Notes under the pieces: generated by a model
What the model was told of the DNA's origin: nothing
The model's input: the letters and a program-made list of their open reading frames with translations, nothing else
Databases searched by the model: none
Shown here: positions 32,850-38,983 of the stretch, piece by piece
How the letters are laid out: each line of letters starts with the position of its first letter
Numbering within the stretch: position 1 is the stretch's first letter
Translations under genes and position numbers: made by a program
DNA from: an uncultured Lachnospiraceae bacterium
Lineage (GTDB): Bacteria > Bacillota > Clostridia > Lachnospirales > Lachnospiraceae
Direction of reading: 5' to 3'
DNA: 38,983 nucleotides
Assembly: GCA_947643615.1 (NCBI GenBank)
Contig: CANRWO010000033.1
Coordinates: 1 to 38,983, forward strand

Positions 32850-32997
32850 TAATAGAGGTATCATAGCGGATGGCGTACCAGAAACAAAAGGGTATATGAA
32901 AGAAGTATTACCTAACCGGGAAGAAACAGAAAGCTTTAAAAAGGAATTGTTGGAGATTGTAGTAGATGTAACAGAATCTCTTCTGGATGCAGGATAA
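32833..32997 (+). CDS. Small hypothetical protein (54 aa)
   Basis: The ATG at 32833, within the last codons of the preceding gene, opens a 54-residue acidic frame (MDVYADNRGIIADGVPETKG, later ETESFKKELLEIVVDVTESL). The AAAGGA site is too close to the ATG (about 1 nt) for a good start. It may be a translationally coupled small gene or the 3' part of an older frame. Unknown function. Confidence 0.35.
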   Translation: MDVYADNRGIIADGVPETKGYMKEVLPNREETESFKKELLEIVVDVTESLLDAG

Positions 32998-33001
32998 AAA
33001 A

Positions 33002-33038
33002 GAACAAAAGTTCGATTTTCTATCTATACAAATATAAT
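33002..33038 (+). promoter_or_regulatory. LexA box and promoter of the uvrB 5' region
   Basis: GAACAAAAGTTC (33002-33013) matches the Gram-positive LexA/SOS core GAAC-N4-GTTC. A -10 TATAAT follows at 33033-33038, and the box overlaps the expected -35 position. uvrB is a classic SOS gene, and a uvrB 5' fragment lies just downstream, so this is probably the native uvrB promoter. Confidence 0.65.
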
Positions 33039-33136
33039 GATTTGTGGTAAGATAAAATAGTTTCTTCAGTGCTGTTCTGTCCATATGGAATGGAAGAGGT
33101 GTGCTGAGTTGCAAAAACAGCAAATTGTGAACGGGA

Positions 33137-33184
33137 TTCGTCGTGGGCCTGTTTTTTTCCAACTTGAGTAAATACCACGACGAA
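33137..33184. repeat. Inverted repeat at the start of the first uvrB fragment
   Basis: TTCGTCGTGG (33137-33146) and CCACGACGAA (33175-33184) are exact inverted copies 28 bp apart. They sit where the normal uvrB start region (MDHFELV...PTG) should be, so a small insertion or rearrangement has replaced it. Confidence 0.5.
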
Positions 33185-33430
33185 AATAAAATGTTCCGCG
33201 ACCAACCCCAGGCGATTGAAGCATTAGTGAAAGGCTTTAAAGAGGGCAATCAATTCCAGGCTTTACTGGGTGTTACGGGTTCCGGCAAGACCTTTACCAT
33301 GGCCAATGTCATACAGGCGCTGAACAAGCCTACTTTGACCATAGTGCACAATAAGACTCTTGCCGGACAGCCGTACGGCGGGTTCAAGGAATTTTTCCCT
33401 GAAAATGCAGTAGAGTATTTTGTGTCCTAA
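33143..33430 (+). pseudogene. uvrB 5' fragment, copy 1
   Basis: From about 33200 the frame reads [20 protein letters not shown], then Walker A GVTGSGKT, then [20 protein letters not shown] and VEYFVS, followed by TAA. This is the first 90 or so residues of the UvrB excinuclease subunit (full length about 660). The normal N-terminal residues are replaced by unrelated codons, and the conserved GQLYGEF is altered to GQPYGGF. It cannot be functional. It ends at nearly the same codon as copy 2 at 35383-35667, from which it differs at roughly a fifth of its bases by eye. Confidence 0.88.
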
Positions 33431-33461
33431 TTTGGGGACAGGGTGAATACTGCATTATTTC

Positions 33462-33527
33462 GTGTTATTTGGTGCTGATTATACCGTATTTTATGGACAA
33501 AGTGGGGGATTATGGACGAAATAACAC
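33462..33527. repeat. Inverted repeat just after uvrB copy 1
   Basis: GTGTTATTT (33462-33470) and AAATAACAC (33519-33527) are exact inverted copies. They lie between the uvrB break and the NTPase remnant, where an element end would be expected, but no transposase or integrase gene is nearby. Confidence 0.35.
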
Positions 33528-33550
33528 TAGATGGACGTCTCTTATAGACA

Positions 33551-34281
33551 TTGATGATTTTTTTGGAATGTCCTGAAAATATGGATATTGTAAGGAAACA
33601 TTATAAATTATGGCTTGAATCAACAAATGTTTTGAGTATGATATTTAACCAGAGTGTTTTTATTGACTGTGAATCGCTCTTATGTGACATTGAGGAAGAT
33701 AGTCGAAGGTTTGTGGAAACCAGTTGCTATAATGAATGTATAGATATTCTTGAAAAGAAAAGGATGTTGCTTCTGCTAGGAATGCCCGGCGCTGGAAAGA
33801 CTGTGGCTACCAAGATGCTTGCCATATATTATGCTTCAAAAGGGTATAGAATCCGTTACACAACGAATAGGGATATAAGTGATATCAAAAATGCGATTTC
33901 GATACAAAGGGATTTGCTGGAAAACATATTGCTGGACGATTGTCTCAGGTAGCATTATTTTAGGATGAAAGAAACTCAGGGGAATGAACTTATAAGTTTG
34001 GTAAAATATGTTGCTTGCCATAAGAATAAGAAATTGATTATGAACTTTCGTGTGACTATTTTCAGCAGGCCAAAGTCCTTTTAAAGCAAAACATGAGATA
34101 TAATGGTTATTATGAGGATATAGATACAGAATCTGTTGTGGATACTATATGTGACTTTATAAAAGAGGATGTGGAACAGGAAGTTTTATCATTTCGGCTG
34201 GGAATTAATCTGTTGTGCAGAAAGTTTTGTAAATTCGGTAATTATCAATTACCGAATTGGAAAAGGAGATATTTCAAATGA
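33551..34281 (+). pseudogene. Decayed STAND-type NTPase
   Basis: The frame FVETSCYNECIDILEKKRML followed by LLGMPGAGKTVATKM (Walker A) and LLENILLDDCL (Walker B-like) matches the N-terminal part of nSTAND3-type NTPases found in bacterial defence proteins. An in-frame TAG at 33950-33952 interrupts it; the same frame then continues as MKETQGNELISLVKYVACHK and NFRVTIF. A frameshift at about 34065 leads to MRYNGYYEDIDTESVVDTIC and VLSFRLGINLLCRKF, probably the C-terminal end after a deletion. At least one nonsense change, one frameshift and missing sequence make it a pseudogene. AT-rich, foreign-looking. Confidence 0.75.
34232..34258. promoter_or_regulatory. 27-bp perfect palindrome before the DUF1016 gene
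   Basis: AATTCGGTAATT (34232-34243), ATC and AATTACCGAATT (34247-34258): perfect 12-bp arms ending 3 nt before the AAAGGAG ribosome binding site of the next gene. It could be an operator or an RNA hairpin that controls translation. No T run follows. Confidence 0.6.
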
Positions 34282-35321
34282 AAGATATGAAAGGCGGTAA
34301 TAAATTTTTTGGCCAAGTTGTGCAATTGTTTCGGGATGCAAAACGCAAAATGAGTATGGCAGTGAACATTGCTATGGTTTATTCCTATTATGAGGCTGGT
34401 CGGATGATTATAGATGAAGAGCAAAATGGCATTGAGCGCGCAACCTATGGAAAATATATTCTTCAGGAGTTGTCCAGACAGCTGACAGAAGAATTTGGCA
34501 GGGGATTTTCCTATGAGAACTTAAAACTTATGCGTCGTTTTTATGTGGTATATTCAAAAGATGTGATTTCCGATACGGCTTTTCCACATTCAGAGCAACT
34601 TCCCATGAATGATGAAGGCAGACGGTTTTACTTAAGTTGGTCGCATTACCTTATTCTGATGCGGATAAACAATTTAGAAGAACGACATTTCTATGAAATA
34701 GAAGCGTATAAAAATGGATGGAGCAAGGATGAACTTGGACGGCAATATGGCAGTTCTCTATATGAAAGGCTTGCATTAAGCAGAGAGAAAGATGATGTAA
34801 TGCGCCTTGCTTTAGAAGGGCAGCAAGTTGAAAAACCGGATGACATTTTTAAAGACCCCTACATTTTGGAATTTACTGGATTGCCAGAAGAAGCTGTTTA
34901 TTCAGAAACTGAACTGGAAAAGCGTTTGATAGACAATCTACAAATGTTTTTGCTGGAGTTGGGGAGAGGTTTTACGTTTGTGGGGCGCCAAGTGCGGTTT
35001 ACATTTGAGGAGGAGCATTATAGAGTAGATCTGGTATTTTTTAATCGTCTGTTAAGATGTTTTGTTCTATTTGATTTAAAGGTTGGACAGCTGAAACATC
35101 AGGATATTGGGCAAATGCAGATGTATGTAAACTATTATGACAGGAAAGTAAAACTTGAGGATGAAAATTCAACAATTGGCATCATTGTTTGTAAGGATAA
35201 GAAAGATGCAGTGGTAGAAATGACTTTGCCAAAGGATAATAATCAGATATTTGCGAGTAAATATCAAACGGTGCTTCCAAGCAAGGAGGAGTTGCAGCAG
35301 TTAATGAATGAAAAAGAATAG
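34278..35321 (+). CDS. DUF1016/YhcG-family PD-(D/E)XK nuclease
   Basis: A 347-residue protein of the YhcG (DUF1016) family. The N-terminal helical domain (residues about 8-170) includes GKYILQELSRQLTEEFGRGF and FYLSWSHYLILMRI, both typical. The C-terminal nuclease domain has YRVDLVFFNRLLRCFVLFDL then KVG, giving Asp about 251 and Asp-Leu-Lys about 266-268, and a conserved DIGQMQMYVNYYDR. Family members are PD-(D/E)XK nucleases found in defence islands and near restriction systems. ATG 34278 has AAAGGAG upstream. The gene appears intact although its neighbours on both sides are broken, suggesting it still has a role. Confidence 0.88.
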   Translation: MKDMKGGNKFFGQVVQLFRDAKRKMSMAVNIAMVYSYYEAGRMIIDEEQNGIERATYGKYILQELSRQLTEEFGRGFSYENLKLMRRFYVVYSKDVISDTAFPHSEQLPMNDEGRRFYLSWSHYLILMRINNLEERHFYEIEAYKNGWSKDELGRQYGSSLYERLALSREKDDVMRLALEGQQVEKPDDIFKDPYILEFTGLPEEAVYSETELEKRLIDNLQMFLLELGRGFTFVGRQVRFTFEEEHYRVDLVFFNRLLRCFVLFDLKVGQLKHQDIGQMQMYVNYYDRKVKLEDENSTIGIIVCKDKKDAVVEMTLPKDNNQIFASKYQTVLPSKEELQQLMNEKE

Positions 35322-35382
35322 ATAGCTGGTTAGTATGGATGGAAAGAGTATTTTGGAAATACTTCACAGGGAGAATATTAGC

Positions 35383-35667
35383 ATGGATCATTTTGAATTA
35401 GTATCGCAATATCAGCCAACCGGCGACCAGCCACAGGCAATTGAGGAATTAGTAAAAGGATTTCGGGAAGGCAACCAGTTCCAGACCCTTCTCGGTGTCA
35501 CCGGTTCCGGTAAAACCTTTACGATGGCAAACGTCATCCAGCAATTAAATAAACCAACTCTTGTTATAGCGCACAATAAGACCCTGGCCGGACAGCTGTA
35601 CGGCGAGTTCAAGGAATTTTTCCCTGAGAATGCGGTGGAATATTTTGTATCCTACTATATTGAGTGA
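35383..35667 (+). pseudogene. uvrB 5' fragment, copy 2
   Basis: ATG 35383 (CAGGGAG upstream) begins [20 protein letters not shown], the exact UvrB N-terminus, continues through [15 protein letters not shown] and [19 protein letters not shown], and stops after VSYYIE. The native sequence would continue VSYYDYYQPEAY, so the break lies at about 35658/35659. Only 94 of about 660 residues remain, with the ATP-binding loop but no helicase or UvrC-binding domains. Better preserved than copy 1 at 33143-33430. A full uvrB may lie outside the window. Confidence 0.9.
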
Positions 35668-35900
35668 ATGAGCAACACTATATATTGGTGAAAAGATAAA
35701 CAAGATATCAATATATTGTATGTAGATGGATTTAAAAGAACGAAATGGACGGCATAGATTGGACATAACAGTGAACAGGATTCGTCGAGAAAACAGTGGT
35801 AAAAGTAACGTGGTGTTCAGGGAAATATATTTTGCAGTAGAAAACGGTGGTGAAAATTATTCCGATTTCTGCTATAATGAAAAATAGAAGGAGAGATAGA
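35668..35900 (+). other. Gap after uvrB copy 2
   Basis: No gene is supported. It contains GTGAACAGGATTCGTCG (35771-35787), which matches GTGAACGGGATTCGTCG at 33127-33143 in 16 of 17 bases. A TATAAT at 35873-35878 with GTGAAA 17 bp upstream is a possible promoter for the next gene. Confidence 0.4.
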
Positions 35901-36554
35901 ATGTCAGTTATTGTTACATTTTGCTTGTATGATGGTATAGTTATGGCTGCCGACAGTCGAACTACTTTAACCAAAACATACCCAGATGGCAGACAAGAGG
36001 TATTGCATAAAGATGGGATTAAGAAAATTTTTCAGTTTGGGTATAGAGATATAGGTATATTATGGTGCGGGAATGCACAAGTAGGAGATGAAGATGTACC
36101 AGACTATCTAAATGGGCTGTTTAATAGACTTAACAAGACGGTAACTATTAAAGAAATTGCTGAAACTATTAAAGACGAGTGTAATGAAAGGGTACAAGGT
36201 GAGACAATACGTTGTCATATAGCTGGGTATGAGAATGGATTCCAATGCTTATATCAGGTTGTAGATGGTGTTGTTACCCATAAAAACATGAATCCGGAAT
36301 TGGGTGTTCCTACAATATGTGTTGTATGGGATGGGCAAAGAGACATATCTAAAAATATCATTCGTTATAAAGAAAGGCTGGATATAGGCGGAAAAATGGT
36401 TGATGAATCAGAGGTTCCCCATTTTACACTGGACGAGGGTGTAAGATTTGCTGAAGCTATGTTAAAACGCTCATGTGAGGAACGGGAAGAATGTGGAGAG
36501 CCAATATATTCTCTTCTTATAACAGGGGAGGGACTTCAATGGATACACAAATAA
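35901..36554 (+). CDS. Proteasome-like Ntn hydrolase
   Basis: A 217-residue protein resembling the proteasome beta/HslV/Anbu class of N-terminal nucleophile hydrolases. It starts MSVIVTFCLYDGIVMAADSR: after Met removal Ser would be residue 1 (possible nucleophile), and Asp about 18 then takes the place of the conserved proteasome Asp17. A Lys pair (GIKKIFQF, about 41-42) may correspond to Lys33. Internal GILWCGNAQVGDEDVP and the C-terminal PIYSLLITGEGLQWI fit strands of the sandwich fold. AAGGAGAG precedes ATG 35901. No unfoldase partner (HslU or an AAA ATPase) is present. Function is unknown; a regulated peptidase in the accessory island is possible. Confidence 0.72.
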   Translation: MSVIVTFCLYDGIVMAADSRTTLTKTYPDGRQEVLHKDGIKKIFQFGYRDIGILWCGNAQVGDEDVPDYLNGLFNRLNKTVTIKEIAETIKDECNERVQGETIRCHIAGYENGFQCLYQVVDGVVTHKNMNPELGVPTICVVWDGQRDISKNIIRYKERLDIGGKMVDESEVPHFTLDEGVRFAEAMLKRSCEEREECGEPIYSLLITGEGLQWIHK

Positions 36555-36584
36555 GGGAAAATAAATGTCAAGGTGGTGTTAAAG

Positions 36585-37406
36585 ATGATAAAGGAAGAAA
36601 TACTACAAGACAACAAAACGGTAGAGCAGATTGTTGATGATATGAATTTATTTGATGATGATTTGATGTCTATGGTTTTTGATGGTAATATAGAAGCGAC
36701 TGGACTATTGCTAAGGATTATTCTGAAACGGAACGATATTACTATAATAAGCGTCGTTGGGCAAAGAGAATTGCAAAGCCCTATTGCGGATGGGCGGAAT
36801 GTTCGTTTAGATATTTTGGCAAAAGATAACATAGGAAAGCATTACAATATCGAAGTGCAGAAGAAACCAGAGGGCGCGCATACACGGAGAGCTAGATTTA
36901 ACAGCAGTATGATGGACTCCCGGATGCTGAAAGAAGGACAGGAATTTTCGGAGCTTAGAGATTCCTATATGGTGTTCATTACGCAGACAGATATATTTTG
37001 TCATGGACTGCCGATTTATACGATAAACCGTCACTTTGAGGAAATTGATGATGTGTTTGATGATGGTTCTCATATTGTATATGTAAATGGTAGTTATAAA
37101 GGTGATGATGCTGTCGGTAAGTTGATGCATGATTTTGGATGCAAGAACTCAAAGGATATTTACTATCCGGAATTGGCAAAAGGTCTAAAGCATTTTAAAG
37201 AGGAAGAAGGAGGTCGAAAAGCTATGTGTGAGGCTGTTGAAAAATATGCCGAAAAGAAAGTTGCTATGAAGGTAAAAGAAGAAAGAAATTTAATGACTCA
37301 AATAGTTGCGGCTTTAGTTGCTGATAAGGATGACGATACTATTATAAAAGAATTGAGTTGTACGTTGGAGCAAATCATTCCGCTTCGTACAGTAATGGGT
37401 AAGTAG
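36585..37406 (+). CDS. Rpn-like PD-(D/E)XK nuclease family protein
   Basis: A 273-residue protein of the Rpn/transposase_31-like PD-(D/E)XK family. The nuclease core reads RNVRLDILAKDNIGKHYNIE followed by VQKK, giving Asp about 76 and Glu about 90-x-Gln/Lys. RARFNSSMMDSRML and a later SYMVFITQTDIFCHG are usual family segments. The C-terminal third (KYAEKKVAMKVKEERNLMTQ) is a charged helix typical of these proteins. Rpn proteins promote DNA breakage and recombination or act in phage defence. AAGGTGG lies 7 nt before ATG 36585. The gene starts 30 bp after the Ntn hydrolase and may be co-transcribed. Confidence 0.82.
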   Translation: MIKEEILQDNKTVEQIVDDMNLFDDDLMSMVFDGNIEATGLLLRIILKRNDITIISVVGQRELQSPIADGRNVRLDILAKDNIGKHYNIEVQKKPEGAHTRRARFNSSMMDSRMLKEGQEFSELRDSYMVFITQTDIFCHGLPIYTINRHFEEIDDVFDDGSHIVYVNGSYKGDDAVGKLMHDFGCKNSKDIYYPELAKGLKHFKEEEGGRKAMCEAVEKYAEKKVAMKVKEERNLMTQIVAALVADKDDDTIIKELSCTLEQIIPLRTVMGK

Positions 37407-37427
37407 GAAAGTTATGTTCTGAATGAT

Positions 37428-37685
37428 GTGAAATATGATTTCAGGTCGTTGGATATCTTTGTGCCAGTCGAAATAAAAGGCGGAGAAGGGCTGGTGAATA
37501 TTATGGGTGGAACTGTTATAGAGACGGAATCTGACAAGATTAAGATAAAGTTGATTATTGAACTGGGGCAGGAAGATGGTCTTGACGATGAGGCAATTAT
37601 CAGAAGATTACAGCAAAAAATTATAGGATTGCCTTTAAATAAGGCAGAGACTTATTTGGCAGAATATGGAAGACAGCTTGTGTAG
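37428..37685 (+). pseudogene. Short frame, possible tail of an Rpn-like gene
   Basis: An 85-codon frame with a GTG start and no clear ribosome binding site, 21 bp after the Rpn-like gene. Its end (GLDDEAIIRRLQQKIIGLPL followed by NKAETYLAEYG) resembles the C-terminal helix that closes many Rpn-like nucleases. It could be the 3' piece of a second, degraded copy, or a small separate gene. Not identified with confidence. Confidence 0.4.
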
Positions 37686-37792
37686 TGCGGAAGAAACAGC
37701 AGAGAGCCGGATATAATCTGGTAATAAATAATGCATTGAGAAAACCGATGGCATTATATTTAGATGAAAAATAATAAAGGACACTAAAAAGA

Positions 37793-37828
37793 GAAGTATT
37801 TCTGCAAAATAGAGATGCTTCCCTTTTT
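37793..37828 (+). terminator. Intrinsic terminator after the Rpn-like genes
   Basis: GAAGTATTTCT (37793-37803) pairs with AGAGATGCTTC (37811-37821) through Watson-Crick and G-U pairs, followed by TTTTT (37824-37828). Confidence 0.75.
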
Positions 37829-37910
37829 GTGTAGAAGTTTTAAATCAGAGATTTAGGGTTTCTTATTATGAGAAAATTTTCCTATTTGATTGGACAATAA
37901 TACATATACT

Positions 37911-38759
37911 TTAGCTGCGCCTTCTTCTGACAGGAGTTATGATACCAGAGGATGGCGGGGACACCAATGCTGCCAGAACCTTCTTCTTAGATACTGAGTA
38001 TATTTCACTTGGCTTTTTGTCATTCCTATGAGGTAGCCCGCTCAGCTTCTTCAGGTCGGGTATCCTGTCAGGATGTCGCGTTAGCTCCTCTAGTAGCCAT
38101 ATGATATCCTGATTCCGCATATTAGAGATTGTGTAGGCGGCCTCAAATGTGATTCTTTTTTCATCAAGCAGCTGCGCAATGGACTGTAGCAGATTGTTCG
38201 GCAGCTTTATGATGCGCCGGTACTTGCTTAGAGTCGCTGTACTAATGCCGAGACGCTTGGACATCTTGTCCCTGACGGTGCTTCTTCTGGAATTCTCTGG
38301 AGACTTGTGTCTAGTTTGGACGCAAGTTCCATCCTCGGTGCCAATACATTTCTCCTTTTCCAAATCATTCCTCTTTCCTTGGCATGAAGTCTTCTTGATC
38401 AGATCTTCGATATATTTTACCGCCTCAAACTTCTGTGCATAGTTCCAGTCCGAGAATGAGTGCCGGTTCAGGTTGCTGTCATAAAACATTTCCAGTGCCT
38501 CTTTATCAGATATCCCATATCTTATCTCTGCCCTGATGGTGCCATGCCCTAAAGCCTTTACTGCTTTGGCGCGATTGTGGCCGCATATGATCTCATACTT
38601 CCCGCTATCAGCAGACCGGACGATGATTGGGTCGATCAGCCCTACGTGTTCGATGCTGTCCATCAGCTGCTGCAGGCGTGCCCCATCATATGTCCGCCCG
38701 GAATGGTGTTTAAAAGGAACGATATCCTCGAATTCCAATTCCCTAATCTCTCTGTCCAT
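37911..38759 (-). CDS. ParB-family partition/nuclease-like protein
   Basis: A 282-residue ParB/Srx-superfamily protein. The N-terminal ParB fold includes DIVPFKHHSGRTYDGARLQQ, GLIDPIIVR and YEIICGHNRAKAVKALG; the usual CTP-binding GERRxxA is GHNRAKA here, as in ParB proteins of conjugative elements. A Lys/Glu/Ser-rich linker of about 40 residues precedes the helix-turn-helix (KMSKRLGISTATLSKYRRII). The basic C-terminus ends PVRRRRS. GGAGG lies before ATG 38759. No parA is adjacent in the window, and it is transcribed against the rest of the island, marking it as part of a separate mobile unit. Confidence 0.88.
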   Translation of the reverse strand: MDREIRELEFEDIVPFKHHSGRTYDGARLQQLMDSIEHVGLIDPIIVRSADSGKYEIICGHNRAKAVKALGHGTIRAEIRYGISDKEALEMFYDSNLNRHSFSDWNYAQKFEAVKYIEDLIKKTSCQGKRNDLEKEKCIGTEDGTCVQTRHKSPENSRRSTVRDKMSKRLGISTATLSKYRRIIKLPNNLLQSIAQLLDEKRITFEAAYTISNMRNQDIIWLLEELTRHPDRIPDLKKLSGLPHRNDKKPSEIYSVSKKKVLAALVSPPSSGIITPVRRRRS

Positions 38760-38878
38760 AGTATTCCTCCATGCATCATATATTACCAGATTTACAGTCC
38801 TGAGTCAAAGAGGCAGGGGGCAGTCATCGAATAGATCATATGGACAGATATATATTCTTATTACGACACAATAATAAC

Positions 38879-38902
38879 CTCTATGCCAGCTGTGGCATGG
38901 GG
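38879..38902. terminator. Stem-loop near the right edge
   Basis: Positions 38879-38888 pair with 38893-38902 (ATGCCA/TGGCAT core extended by C-G and T-G pairs) over a 4-nt loop; a T run (38910-38915) follows after 7 nt. A possible terminator on the plus strand, or a palindromic site upstream of the parB-like gene. Confidence 0.4.
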
Positions 38903-38983
38903 ATTCTGCTTTTTTAAGGAGGAGGACACGGAAGTTTGACAGTTGAATTATAGAAAAAATACTTGCAGGCTGCATAAAACCTG

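Noticed and set aside
36585..37406. Calling the Rpn-like gene an insertion sequence
   Set aside because: Such proteins are often labelled transposases, but no terminal inverted repeats or target duplication flank the gene.
38917..38953. Strong AAGGAGGAGG ribosome binding site near the right end
   Set aside because: The only nearby start (TTG at 38936) gives a five-codon frame; no gene can be supported.
1..38983. CRISPR array, rRNA genes, complete IS element
   Set aside because: No regularly spaced repeats, rRNA signatures or recognisable transposase or integrase genes were seen anywhere in the window.

Overview
The window looks like a chromosomal segment of a Gram-positive anaerobe of the class Clostridia, probably family Lachnospiraceae. 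The support is inference from gene content: the ftsE-ftsX-M23 peptidase-S41 peptidase block, a YjfB-type motility protein, a CvfB-like S1 protein, an acyl-ACP thioesterase, strong AGGAGG-type ribosome binding sites and sigma-A-like TTGACA/TATAAT promoters. No rRNA or other species marker is present.

Layout. 1-1410 is sparse: a GNAT acetyltransferase, a clpP 3' remnant, then a transcription unit with paired palindromes, a consensus promoter, a multi-branched RNA fold and an intrinsic terminator, just upstream of an MFS transporter. 1475-4598 holds convergent MFS and MATE exporters and an autoregulated-looking MarR repressor. 4711-10949 carries a lipoprotein, 1-phosphofructokinase, PTS enzyme I with a repeat-built insertion, and a GH42 beta-galactosidase. 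A tRNA-Gln (CUG) lies at 11070-11141. It is followed by an AT-richer island with an unknown membrane-associated protein and an ATPase/HNH pair of the Septu (PtuAB) anti-phage type. 15091-20618 is a two-component system followed by an ABC transporter with a small lipoprotein between ATPase and permease. 20791-30953 is mostly core: a GH4 alpha-galacturonidase-like enzyme, a CPBP protease, an acyl-ACP thioesterase, CvfB, YjfB, a CdaR/PucR-type regulator, then ftsE, ftsX, an EnvC-like M23 hydrolase and a Ctp protease, which together couple division to peptidoglycan hydrolysis.

31032 to the end is accessory DNA. In related Firmicutes uvrB lies close to the ctp/fts block, and a LexA-type box sits at 33002-33013. 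Here uvrB is present only as two 5' fragments (33143-33430 and 35383-35667), both broken at nearly the same codon. Between and around them are a decayed STAND-type NTPase, a DUF1016/YhcG nuclease, a proteasome-like Ntn hydrolase, an Rpn-like PD-(D/E)XK protein and a lone ParB. My interpretation is repeated insertion of defence or mobile cargo at the 5' end of uvrB, with an intact uvrB perhaps beyond the right edge.

The most interesting items are the uvrB 5'-fragment arrangement, the structured RNA/attenuator before the MFS gene, the Septu pair with its unknown upstream neighbour, the proteasome-like hydrolase and the enzyme I repeat insertion. All functional names come from reading motifs by eye; no database search was run.
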